From contig NZ_SOHJ01000001.1 of NCBI RefSeq assembly GCF_004403185.1, forward strand, positions 94,836 through 158,835: DNA of 64,000 nucleotides. Direction: 5' to 3'. The position numbers and the translations under genes are program-made. This DNA is from Cryobacterium suzukii (GTDB lineage Bacteria; Actinomycetota; Actinomycetes; Actinomycetales; Microbacteriaceae). The notes beneath the pieces were generated by a model that saw only the letters and a list, made by a program, of their open reading frames with translations, made no database searches and was not told the origin of the DNA. This document shows, piece after piece, positions 53,549-62,500 of this stretch (positions are counted from its first letter, which is position 1; each line of letters begins with the position of its first letter).

Positions 53549-53783
53549 TGGGATTCCTTTGTTGGGATGCCCGACGTACTGGACGTGATTACCCGCGCTG
53601 CGGGGAAGGTCAAAACTTCAGTCTCGCAGAAATACGAGCTTTAAGCCATGTTTGACCACCCAATTGCCCATGTAACCGTTTGGTCACAGAGGGGCTTACC
53701 CCCTGTCCGAGGTTGCGCGCAGCCGGTCCAGAATGACCTCACACGGCCGATGACCCCGTTGCCCCTTCCGCTATTTCGAACAA

Positions 53784-53800
53784 TTGGATACAGTATCCAA
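53784..53800. promoter_or_regulatory. 17-bp palindromic operator on the -10 of the CoA-transferase operon
   Basis: TTGGATAC-A-GTATCCAA is a perfect inverted repeat that ends at the base before the ATG at 53801. Its centre contains TACAGT (53789-53794), a -10 hexamer six bases before the ATG. A repressor bound here would cover promoter, start site and start codon. The GATAC/GTATC core resembles sites of GntR (FadR-type) regulators, one of which is the third gene of the operon. Confidence 0.7.
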
Positions 53801-54967
53801 ATGAGTGGGACTGATGACGTGACACCCGCGACCGGGCCGCTGGACGGCATCCGTGTTGCCGATTTTTCCCGCGTGCTCGCCGGGCCGTTTGCCACGATGA
53901 TGCTCGCCGATTTCGGTGCCGATGTCATCAAGGTCGAGCATCCGCTCGGTGACGACACCCGGGCCTGGGTGCCGCCGGTCGATTCGAACGGGATGGGCAG
54001 CTATTTCGCGAGCGTCAACCGGAATAAGCGCTCGGTTATCTGCGACCTGCACACCGACAGCGGCCTGGCCGTGGCACGCGCGCTGGCGTTGAGCGCCGAT
54101 GTCGTGATCGAGAACTTTCGTCCCGGCGTCATGGAGCAGTACGGCCTGGACTACGCCAGCCTGAAGGCCGAACGCCCCGAGCTCGTCTATTGCTCGATCA
54201 CAGGATTCGGACGCCTCGGCGGTGCCACGCTGCCGGGCTACGATCTGCTCGTGCAGGCGGTCGGCGGGCTGATGAGCGTGACCGGTTCTCCCGATGCGGA
54301 GCCGAGCAAGGTCGGTGTTGCCCTCGTCGACGTGCTCACCGGGCAGAACGCGGTTGTGGGCATCCTCGCCGCCCTGCGCTCACGCGACCAGACCGGCCGC
54401 GGCCAGCGGGTCGAGGTGAATCTGCTCTCCTCCCTGCTGGCCGGGCTCGTCAACCAGGCTTCGAGCACCCTCGCCACCGGCGTCGCGCCGAAACGTCTCG
54501 GCAACGCACACCCGAGCATTGCGCCGTACGAGACCTTTCGCACCCTGGACGACCCGATCGCGATCGCCGTCGGCACTGACAAGCAGTTCAGCGCCCTCGT
54601 GCAGGTGCTCGGGCTACCCGAACTCAGTGTCGACGCCCGCTTCAAAACCAACGCGAACCGCCTCGCGCATCGCACCGTGCTCGAGGCGTTGCTCGAGGAA
54701 CAACTCGAGACCCAATCTGCCGCCCAGTGGACAGCGCGACTCTCGGTCGCGCGGGTACCCGCCGGCAAAGTGAATTCGATCGTCGAAGCCCTCGATCTGG
54801 CGGCGTTGCTCGGCCTGGCCCCCGTCGTTGCGGTAACGGATTCCGTGGGTTCCCGCGTGAGCCAGCAAATCGCCAATCCGATCAGTCTCTCGGATACCCC
54901 CGCTCGCTACCTGCGCCCGCCGCCCCTCCTCGGCGAGCACACCGGGGCCACATTCTCCCGACCGTAA
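53801..54967 (+). CDS. CaiB/BaiF family CoA-transferase
   Basis: The 388-residue family III CoA-transferase moves CoA between a donor acyl-CoA and an organic acid. The N-terminal 'LDGIRVADFSRVLAGPFATM', the catalytic Asp region 'VNRNKRSVICDLHTDSG', and 'SITGFGRLGGATLPGYDLLV' are typical. The next gene is a glutaryl-CoA-dehydrogenase-like enzyme, so glutarate is the likely acceptor. ATG 53801 directly follows the palindromic promoter; the longer frame from 53648 would run through that promoter. Confidence 0.87.
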   Translation: MSGTDDVTPATGPLDGIRVADFSRVLAGPFATMMLADFGADVIKVEHPLGDDTRAWVPPVDSNGMGSYFASVNRNKRSVICDLHTDSGLAVARALALSADVVIENFRPGVMEQYGLDYASLKAERPELVYCSITGFGRLGGATLPGYDLLVQAVGGLMSVTGSPDAEPSKVGVALVDVLTGQNAVVGILAALRSRDQTGRGQRVEVNLLSSLLAGLVNQASSTLATGVAPKRLGNAHPSIAPYETFRTLDDPIAIAVGTDKQFSALVQVLGLPELSVDARFKTNANRLAHRTVLEALLEEQLETQSAAQWTARLSVARVPAGKVNSIVEALDLAALLGLAPVVAVTDSVGSRVSQQIANPISLSDTPARYLRPPPLLGEHTGATFSRP

Positions 54968-54997
54968 GCATCCGCTTCACCGACTGAAAGACGACTC

Positions 54998-56203
54998 ATG
55001 CCCGCTGCCGCCCTGAGCAATGCCGAACTGACCGAAACCGACCTGACCGACGCCGCTGACCTCGTGGGTATCGATTCCCTGCTGACCGAGACCGAGATCG
55101 CCCTGCGAAGCGAGGTGCGGTCGTTCGTTGACTCCACCATCAAGCCGAACATCGCCGGGTGGTACGAGAAGGCGGTCTTTCCGCTCGAGATCATTCCGCA
55201 GATGGCCAAACTCGGCCTGCTCGGCATGCACCTCACCGGCTACGGCTGTCCCGGACGCAGCGCGGTCGAATACGGACTCGCCGCCCTCGAACTGGAGGCC
55301 GGCGACTCCGGGCTGCGCACCTTCGTGAGCGTGCAGGGCTCGCTCGCAATGAGCGCCATCCATAAGCACGGCTCCGAGGAACAGAAGAACGAGTGGCTGC
55401 CGCGCATGGCGGAAGGTTCGGTGATCGGCTGTTTCGGGCTGACCGAGCCAAGTGCTGGCTCCGACCCGGCCAGCATGAGCACCTTCGCACGCCGCGACGG
55501 CAGCGACTGGGTGATCAATGGCACCAAGCGCTGGATCGGCCTCGCCTCGGTCGCGCAGGTCGCGATCATCTGGGCGATGACGGATGACGGGATCCGCGGC
55601 TTCGTCGTGCCCACCGACACTCCCGGTTTCGTGGCGACGCCGATCGAGCAGAAGCTCTCGATGCGTGCCTCGATTCAATGTGAGATTCAGCTGACCGAGC
55701 TGCGCCTGCCCGGCTCGGCGATGCTGCCCAAGGCACGCGGCCTGCGCGGACCATTCGAATGCCTGAACGAGGCCCGATACGGCATCGTCTGGGGGGTCAT
55801 GGGCGCGGCCCGCGACAGCTATCTCGCCGCGCTGGCCTTCTCGAAAGAGCGGATGCAGTTCGGCAAGCCGCTCGCCGGCTACCAGCTGACCCAGCAGAAG
55901 CTGGTCAACATGGCCCTCGAAATCAACAAGGGCACCCTGCTGGCTCTGCAGCTCGGGCGGCTCAAGGACGCCGGCACGCTCGCGCCGCACCAGATATCGG
56001 TCGGCAAGCTCAACAACTGTCGAGAGGCCATCGCCATCTGTCGCGAGGCCCGCGCGATGCTCGGCGGGAACGGCATAACCCTCGACTTTTCACCGATGCG
56101 CCACGCCAACAACCTCGAGAGCGTGCGCACCTACGAGGGCACCGACGAGGTGCACACCCTCATTCTCGGCCAGCACATCACCGGCATCGCGGCGTTCCGC
56201 TGA
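54998..56203 (+). CDS. gcdH: Acyl-CoA dehydrogenase, glutaryl-CoA dehydrogenase-like
   Basis: The 401-residue flavoenzyme would oxidise and decarboxylate glutaryl-CoA to crotonyl-CoA. Features are 'CFGLTEPSAGSDPASMSTFA' and 'VINGTKRWIGLASVAQVAII' in the FAD-binding middle domain, and the catalytic Glu in 'SVRTYEGTDEVHTLILGQHI' near the C-terminus; 'ITGIAAF' is also typical of GcdH. It lies 30 bp after the CoA-transferase gene, giving activation and oxidation in consecutive steps. Another short-chain acyl-CoA substrate cannot be excluded. Confidence 0.86.
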   Translation: MPAAALSNAELTETDLTDAADLVGIDSLLTETEIALRSEVRSFVDSTIKPNIAGWYEKAVFPLEIIPQMAKLGLLGMHLTGYGCPGRSAVEYGLAALELEAGDSGLRTFVSVQGSLAMSAIHKHGSEEQKNEWLPRMAEGSVIGCFGLTEPSAGSDPASMSTFARRDGSDWVINGTKRWIGLASVAQVAIIWAMTDDGIRGFVVPTDTPGFVATPIEQKLSMRASIQCEIQLTELRLPGSAMLPKARGLRGPFECLNEARYGIVWGVMGAARDSYLAALAFSKERMQFGKPLAGYQLTQQKLVNMALEINKGTLLALQLGRLKDAGTLAPHQISVGKLNNCREAIAICREARAMLGGNGITLDFSPMRHANNLESVRTYEGTDEVHTLILGQHITGIAAFR

Positions 56204-56222
56204 GCCGCCTTATTCGTTGAGT

Positions 56223-56228
56223 TAGGGT
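56223..56228 (+). promoter_or_regulatory. -10 element TAGGGT before the GntR regulator gene
   Basis: TAGGGT ends seven bases before GTG 56236, which would allow leaderless expression of the regulator in addition to read-through from the operon. Confidence 0.4.
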
Positions 56229-56235
56229 TTTGAGC

Positions 56236-56898
56236 GTGCCTTCCCCCCTGCGAAACCAGCGCCCGCCGACCGTTCCGGCGTTCGTGCTCGGTGAGCTTCG
56301 GCGGCTGATCGCCGTCGGTGAGTTGATTCCCGGCCAGCCACTGCGGCAGGAAGACCTGGCCGAACGCCTCGGCGTCAGCCGGGTTCCGGTGCGGGAAGCG
56401 CTCAACACGCTCGAGTCCGAGGGGCACGTCGTGCACGAGCCACACTACGGCTACCGAGTGACCGAGCTGTCCCTCGCCGACCTGCTCGAGGTATACCGGC
56501 TGCGCCAGCTGCTCGAGGCGGAGGCCGTGCGCGCCACGATCGCCCGCGGCGGCGAACGGGTGCTCGTCGACCTGCGTGCGGCCGGCAAAGTGGTGGAGCA
56601 GGCAAACGCGGCCAGCGATCTGCTCGCCATGCACGAGGCCAACCGGCGGTTTCACTTCGTGCTCGTGACCAGCGCCGGGCTGCCGCGGCTCGAACGCATT
56701 CTGCGCGCACTCTGGGATTCGACCGAAGCCTACCGCCGGCTCTACTACCAGGAGCCCGGCAACCGGGCGCGGGTCGAAGGCGAGCACGCGGGAATCGTCG
56801 ACGCGTTCGCCGCCGGTGACGCCGAGTTGGTCATCCGTTTGCTCGATGAACATCGCGGCCATACCGCGACTGCCCTCGGAGCGCTACTAGAGCGCTGA
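56236..56898 (+). CDS. GntR-family regulator, FCD (FadR-type)
   Basis: The 220-residue regulator has a winged helix at residues 15-75 ('LAERLGVSRVPVREALNTLE') and an all-helical FCD effector domain with the metal/ligand residues in 'LLAMHEANRRFHFVLVTSAG' and 'VEGEHAGIVDAFAAGDAELV'. FCD regulators respond to organic acids. It is the third gene of the CoA-transferase/dehydrogenase operon and probably represses it through the 17-bp palindrome. GTG 56236 is used; TTG 56230 is possible. Confidence 0.87.
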   Translation: MPSPLRNQRPPTVPAFVLGELRRLIAVGELIPGQPLRQEDLAERLGVSRVPVREALNTLESEGHVVHEPHYGYRVTELSLADLLEVYRLRQLLEAEAVRATIARGGERVLVDLRAAGKVVEQANAASDLLAMHEANRRFHFVLVTSAGLPRLERILRALWDSTEAYRRLYYQEPGNRARVEGEHAGIVDAFAAGDAELVIRLLDEHRGHTATALGALLER

Positions 56899-56906
56899 GG
56901 TTGCTG

Positions 56907-57629
56907 TCAGACCACGCGAAAGGTGAGGTCGCCGACCCCGTCGATGCCGGCGGTGACGGTGCTTCCGGGCTCAATTCGGCCGACACCGGCGGGAGTGCCG
57001 GTGAAAATGAGATCACCGGGCCGCAGGGTGACAGACCGTGACAGAGCGGCGACAACGTCGGGCACGGGCCAGATCTGGTCGGCAAGGTCGCCGTCCTGAT
57101 GGGTCTCACCGTCGACATTGAGCCAGATGCGTGCCGAAGCGGGATGGCCGATAGCGCTGGCGGGAACGAGCGGCGTGCAAGGTCCCGAGAAATCGAAGCC
57201 CTTGGACAGATCCCACGGGCGACGCAGTGCCTTGGCGGCATCCTGCAGGTCGCGCCGGGTGAGGTCGACGCCGGCGCCGTAGCCGACGACGTGGGTGAGG
57301 GCATCCGCGGCCACAATGTCGGCGCCGCCGACGCCGATCGCGACCACGAGTTCCATCTCGTAGTGCAGGTTGTCGGTCTCCGGCGGGTACGGAACCGTGT
57401 GCGAAGCGACACCGTACGCGGGAACGCCCTCGTCGACGGCAAACACGGCGTCGGCCGGTTTCGCGAAGAAGAACGGCGCCTCGCGGTCGGGGTCGTTGCC
57501 CATCTCCCGGGCATGCTCGGCGTAGTTGCGGCCGACGCAGTACACGCGGTGCACGTAGAAGCGCTCAGCCGAGCCAGCGATCGGCAAGCTCGTGGGCTCG
57601 GGTGCCGTAAACGGGCCAGAAGTAGACAT
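56907..57629 (-). CDS. Fumarylacetoacetate hydrolase-family protein
   Basis: The 240-residue FAH-fold enzyme cleaves C-C bonds or decarboxylates beta-keto acids, or acts as an acylpyruvase. The metal site is seen in 'NLHYEMELVVAIGVGG' (Glu-x-Glu) with Asp in 'GYGAGVDLTRRDLQDAAKAL'; 'YCVGRNYAEHAREMG' and 'IFTGTPAGVGRI' are also typical. The size fits acylpyruvase or oxaloacetate decarboxylase (FAHD1-like). A GAAAGGA ribosome-binding site precedes the ATG. It follows the AEC transporter gene in one direction and is convergent with gntR. Confidence 0.86.
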   Translation of the reverse strand: MSTSGPFTAPEPTSLPIAGSAERFYVHRVYCVGRNYAEHAREMGNDPDREAPFFFAKPADAVFAVDEGVPAYGVASHTVPYPPETDNLHYEMELVVAIGVGGADIVAADALTHVVGYGAGVDLTRRDLQDAAKALRRPWDLSKGFDFSGPCTPLVPASAIGHPASARIWLNVDGETHQDGDLADQIWPVPDVVAALSRSVTLRPGDLIFTGTPAGVGRIEPGSTVTAGIDGVGDLTFRVV

Positions 57630-57645
57630 GCGGTCCTTTCGGGAC

Positions 57646-58566
57646 TCAGGCGAGCAGGGCCGCGATGATGAGTAAAGCGGGCATCGACAGAACTGTGGTG
57701 AGTAAAACGGTGTCGCGGGTGACGACCATGGCTCGATCGTAACGCGAGGCGAAATTGAAGATGTTTTGCGCGGTCGGTAACGCCGCCACGGCCACTACGG
57801 CGAACAGCTCGGCGCCATCAAGGTCGAACACGAACTGTCCGAACAGAAACGCGATGATCGGCATCAGTCCGACCTTGATCAGGGTGGCTGCCACGACCTG
57901 TTTGCGCCCGGTTCCGGCCTTCAGCAATCGTTGGCCGTGTAGTGACATACCAAACGACAGCAGCACCAGGGGAATGGCGGCTCCACCGATCAGCTCGAAC
58001 GGTGCCAGCACCGGGGCTGGCACCGTGATGTCGAAGGTCGCTACGAGCACGCCGGCAAGCGAGCCGAGAATCATCGGGTTTCGAAACGGCTGCGTCACGA
58101 TCGACACGAACGAAGCCCGGCCGCGGGTGGCCACGTCGAGAACAGCCAGGATGGTAGGGGCCAGAATCACCAGCTGCAGCAGCAGCACGGGAGCCACATA
58201 TTGGGCGCTGCCGAGCACGTAGATGGCCACGGGCAGGCCAATGTTGTTGGCGTTGACGTAGGTCGCGCTCGATGCACCGAGCACAGTCTCGGCCAGCGGC
58301 GTTCGAAAGAACAGCCGCGCGAGGAGGAGGTAGATGAGCACGCCGACCACGATGGTGCAGACGATGGCGACCAAAAACTTGGAGAACAACACCGACACAT
58401 CCGCGTGCGAGAGCACGGTGAAGAGCAGCGCTGGAGTGGCGACAAAGAAGGCCATACGGTTGAGTACCCGCCCTGCGCCCGCACCGACAATGCCGAACCG
58501 CTCGACAAAGTACCCGATCAGGATCACAAACCCGATAATCGAAAAACCGACCAAAACACCGCCCAT
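57646..58566 (-). CDS. AEC-family transporter (auxin efflux carrier superfamily)
   Basis: The 306-residue membrane protein has about ten hydrophobic helices, with an inverted-repeat layout split around residue 150, and the conserved segment 'SSATYVNANNIGLPVAIYVL'. Bacterial AEC carriers such as MdcF move malonate or other organic acids. Together with the FAH-family enzyme 16 bp downstream it suggests transport of a small organic acid. A TAGGAT hexamer lies seven bases before the ATG. Confidence 0.86.
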   Translation of the reverse strand: MGGVLVGFSIIGFVILIGYFVERFGIVGAGAGRVLNRMAFFVATPALLFTVLSHADVSVLFSKFLVAIVCTIVVGVLIYLLLARLFFRTPLAETVLGASSATYVNANNIGLPVAIYVLGSAQYVAPVLLLQLVILAPTILAVLDVATRGRASFVSIVTQPFRNPMILGSLAGVLVATFDITVPAPVLAPFELIGGAAIPLVLLSFGMSLHGQRLLKAGTGRKQVVAATLIKVGLMPIIAFLFGQFVFDLDGAELFAVVAVAALPTAQNIFNFASRYDRAMVVTRDTVLLTTVLSMPALLIIAALLA

Positions 58567-58573
58567 TCTGACG

Positions 58574-58579
58574 ATCCTA
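58574..58579 (-). promoter_or_regulatory. -10 element TAGGAT of leaderless AEC transporter gene
   Basis: The minus-strand TAGGAT is seven bases from the ATG at 58566. The divergent hydrolase promoter is about 55 bp away. Confidence 0.45.
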
Positions 58580-58634
58580 AGCGTTACCCGAGCACGAACC
58601 GGCGCGGCCCTTTCGGCCGTGCGATCGACGTTGC

Positions 58635-58640
58635 TACGCT
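58635..58640 (+). promoter_or_regulatory. -10 element TACGCT of leaderless hydrolase gene
   Basis: TACGCT ends six bases before the ATG at 58647, and no Shine-Dalgarno sequence is present. Confidence 0.5.
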
Positions 58641-58646
58641 CAACGC

Positions 58647-59462
58647 ATGCCCCGACTCGACGTTCCTGGCGCTTCCCTCTATTACGAGACCCAGGGAAAC
58701 CCCGACTCGCCAGCCCTGCTCCTGCTGCACGCGGGCATCGCGACCCTGCGCATGTGGGATCCGCAGGTCGCCGCCCTCTCGGCCCACCACTACGTCATCC
58801 GCTTCGATACCCGTGGTTTCGGCCAAACCACGACCGAGAATGTCGAATTCTCCAACCGAGCGGATGCCACGGCGCTACTCGATCATCTCGGCGTGGCTCG
58901 GGCCACCCTGATCGGGTGCTCGCGCGGAGGCACGATTGCGATCGATCTTGCCGTGGCATGCCCCGAGCGCGTCGCGGGCCTGGTCACTATCGGGTCAGGA
59001 CCCAGCGGGTTTCCCGATGTGGAGCTCACCGAACGTGAAGACGCCCTGTTCGACAAGCTGGATGCGGCCTTCACCGGTCGCCAATGGCCGCGGCTGGCGC
59101 GGCTCGAGGTAGCACTTTGGGCGGTCGGGCCGACCCGCACGGCGGCCGACGTCGACCCCGCTTTTCTGGCCCTCGCGCAGGAGCTCAATCTGCGCAATGT
59201 CATCCATGCCACGGAAGCACCGATCCCGATTCCGCTCGAGCCACCCGCACTCGACCAGGTCAGTGACATCAACGTTCCGGCGCTGGTGACCGTGGGCGAG
59301 CTCGACGTCACGTCGTCGCTGGCCCACTACGAATTTTTGTTGGAAATGCTGCCGCAGGCCAGCGGCTGCACGTTCCGCGACACCGCTCATCTGCCGAGCG
59401 TCGAGCATCCGCTGGAGTTTCAGCGCGTGCTGGTCAGCTGGCTGGCGACCAACAGCCTCTGA
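58647..59462 (+). CDS. Alpha/beta-fold hydrolase
   Basis: The 271-residue serine hydrolase has the nucleophile elbow 'TLIGCSRGGTIAIDLA' (GxSxG, Ser near residue 93), the oxyanion segment 'LLLLHAGIATLRMWDPQ' in which HA replaces the common HG, the acid in 'TVGELDVTSSLAHYEF' and His in 'FRDTAHLPSVEHPLEFQRVL'. The layout resembles 3-oxoadipate enol-lactonases and related esterases. The substrate is unknown. It is divergent from the AEC/FAH pair. Confidence 0.85.
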   Translation: MPRLDVPGASLYYETQGNPDSPALLLLHAGIATLRMWDPQVAALSAHHYVIRFDTRGFGQTTTENVEFSNRADATALLDHLGVARATLIGCSRGGTIAIDLAVACPERVAGLVTIGSGPSGFPDVELTEREDALFDKLDAAFTGRQWPRLARLEVALWAVGPTRTAADVDPAFLALAQELNLRNVIHATEAPIPIPLEPPALDQVSDINVPALVTVGELDVTSSLAHYEFLLEMLPQASGCTFRDTAHLPSVEHPLEFQRVLVSWLATNSL

Positions 59463-59585
59463 TCCTTTCGTCGCCTCCTCCCCCCGCCCGCGTCGTCGGC
59501 AAGTGTCCACACCCTGCGGCGCGGTCTAACCAGTTTTTCTGTGCCCGGTAGCCTGTGGGAAGAGTGACCGACCGCGGGGAGATCG

Positions 59586-62500
59586 ATGTCAGTGCACGAG
59601 CCAGTCCAGAGCGGAGAATTTTACCTTCGGCATGCCGGTCGCATCATTTGGCCGCGCAATGCCAGAGATCTGAGTGACACGGCGCTTTGCCCGGCCTGTC
59701 ACACACCGCTGGGGTCGCCGGTCTGTTCCAGTTGCCAACTTGATCTGCAGCACGAGGCCGCAACAGAATTACTGGCCAGTTCAGCGGATGCCGCAGCAGC
59801 GCTGCAGCGTCGTGCCGAGCTGATCGGACGTATCCGCTACGAAACGCAGACCGGCCGGGTCGCCGCGCCCCGGCCGGTCAGCACATATTCGGCCGCTGCT
59901 GGTTCGGCCGCTGCTGGTTCCGTGACCACGACGTTGTCGACAGCCGCTCCCGCCGCGCCGCCGGTGTTCGACCCGACGGCCCGCCTGCCGGGCCCCGGGG
60001 TGGTGGTATCGCCGCAGACACCAGCGCTGCTCCCCCCCGGCCGAAGCGCTGCGCCGGCCCTGGCCACAAAGCCCCGGCGTTCCAGCGTGCAGGTCGTGCT
60101 TCTCTCTATCGGCGTGCTGTTGGTCTCGGTCGCTGCGATCTTCTTTCTCACCGTTGCGTGGATCGTCGCCGGGCTGGGGTTCCGCTTTGTTGTCGTCGCG
60201 CTGCTGACCGTGGCGGCTCTCGTGGTCGCCGCCCGGATGCGTCGTTCGCGGCTGACGTCCACCGCCGAGGGAATCGGAAGCTTTGCCGTGGTGCTCGTGC
60301 TTCTCGACGTCTGGGGCATGCGGCAGAACAACCTCTTCGGCCTCGCCGCCGGAGACGGAGCACTCTACTGGGGAGTCGCCCTGACAGTCTGCGCGACGCT
60401 CTTTCTCGGCTGGCACGACCGATCGAACCTGCGCGTGGGCAGTATCGCCGGTTTCGTCGTCGCGGTTCCCGGCATCGGACTCTTCGCGGCCGGTCTCTTC
60501 CAAAGCCAGGACACGCTCACTCGCGTTTTCGTCGGTTTTCTCGGCGCCGCCATCGCCGCCCTGCTGCATCGCGCAACACTCCCCCGGCCCACGGATGGGC
60601 GCCGATGGCCGACCACCGATCGATTCCCCGAGCGGATACTGCTACTCGCGCTGGGTGCGCTGGCTCTGGTCACGGCGGCCGTCGTTGCGGTCTTCGTAGA
60701 GTCCGACAGTCTCATCGCGCCGGTCTGGTGCCTCGGCGCGGTCGCGCTCGTTGCCACGGCGCACGCCGTGCTCGTACTGCGTGCGCCGCAGTCCGCGTTG
60801 ATCGTGGAGAGCGTCGGCGCTGCGCAGCCGGCTCGGCTCATGGGGGAATACCGAACCTTCGCCTATTTGGCGGCGTCTCTGGCCGCGTTCGCGGCGGCTG
60901 GCATCGCGCCGGTCGTTGCCGGTCGCTACGACAGTCTGCCGTTTTCACTCACCGTGCCCCTGCTCGTCGCTGCTGCCTTGGCCGTGGCACTCGAACTGTT
61001 CGCACGTCACCTCGCCGCGCCCTCAGCCGCACGCACGGCCGGGTTGATGGCGGCCGTTTCGGCCACCACGGTCGCGGCCATTCCGCTGCTGGTCGCTGCC
61101 GGGTATGCCGCCTGGCCACTCATCCAAGCCACAGCAAACGGACTGCGCGGCCGTGAGGTCGTCCCTGACCTCGCCAACGCCGAAAACGTCTGGGCACTGC
61201 TCGCGCTGGTCGGAGTCGGCGCAATACTGTTCATCGGCTGGGCCTTGGGCGGTCTGCTCCGCGCCCGGCGCCAAATCGTGACCGCCCTCGCACTGGCCGT
61301 TGTCATTCTCGCTGTGCCCTTCTCCCCGTCCATCGGAATTATCGTCGCGCTCTACCTGCTGCTCGGCGCGGGCGCACTCATCGGACTGCTCCTCGCGCGA
61401 TCATCTGTGCCAACGTCGATGCCAGCTTTTTTGACGCCGGCCATCATTGCGCTCCTGGCCGCTGGCGAGGCGCTGGGCTATGTCATCAGCTGGGCGCACC
61501 CCACAACCTGGTGGTTCGGCACGGTATCGCTCGTCCTCGCACTCTGGTTCTCCCGCCTGTTGGTCACGCCCAGGGCCGCAGGCCCCGCGCTCGCCAACCC
61601 CGTGCTCGCCAGTGATTCCCGCGCTCACGCCCGCGGAGCACTATTGGCCGCAGCGATCGTGATCGCCCTGGTCGGGGTTGGTCACGTTCCGTTGGCCCTC
61701 GCGCCGGACCAGCGCTGGTCTGACGCGATCAACCTGGCCAACGTCACGGCAGCCATCCTTCTCGCAGCGGCCCTCCTGCACCTGCTCGTCGCTGCGGCAG
61801 CGCTTCGGCCAACGGCGCTCTCTCTTCTCGATCGGCGCTGGGCATTCATCACCCTCCTCGTTCCGACCGTGATTGTCTTCGTCCCTCCGATTCGATCGTG
61901 GTCGCTTGCCACCGGCGAATCCCTGCTGCAGCCCGAACCTTTTGGATCCATCCTGCGCGCCAGTATCCTGGCCGCCGCGTGCGCTTTGTGGGTCTTTCTG
62001 CGCGCCAACCGTGGCGGGCTGCACTGGGAACGTGCCATCGCCGCCATCGCCTTGGCCCCGTCGCTGTATCTACTGATACGCGAGGTTCTGTTCGCGACGG
62101 CTGCCGTCACATCCGTTTTCACACTCGCAGCACCGGCTGTCGCCCTCGTAGTCTGCTCGCTCGCGCTGTTGCTCGCTACAAACCGTACCGGCAGCGCCGA
62201 CAGCGTCACGGCCAGCGCCACTGCCATCGGTGCCGCCATCGGTGCGGCCGGCGCGACCGGCGCGCTGGGCGTGGATCCGTTTGCCCGCCGCGACCGGATC
62301 GCCCTCGAAATGGGCGCCGCGATTGTGCTCGCACCCGCCCTGTTCACGGCGGTCGTCACGTTCCGCTCCCTCGGCTGGCTCGTGATCGTGTTCGCCGGCA
62401 TCGTGGCGCTCATCATGGCGATCGCACCTGACGGGCTGTTCGGCTCCACGTCGAATCGCCGCCATTTCGGCTGGCTTGCCCTGTTTCTCGGCACAGCCGG

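Noticed and set aside
53648..53800. 51-codon N-terminal extension of the CoA-transferase
   Set aside because: It contains the palindromic operator and promoter, and the conserved domain begins after ATG 53801.
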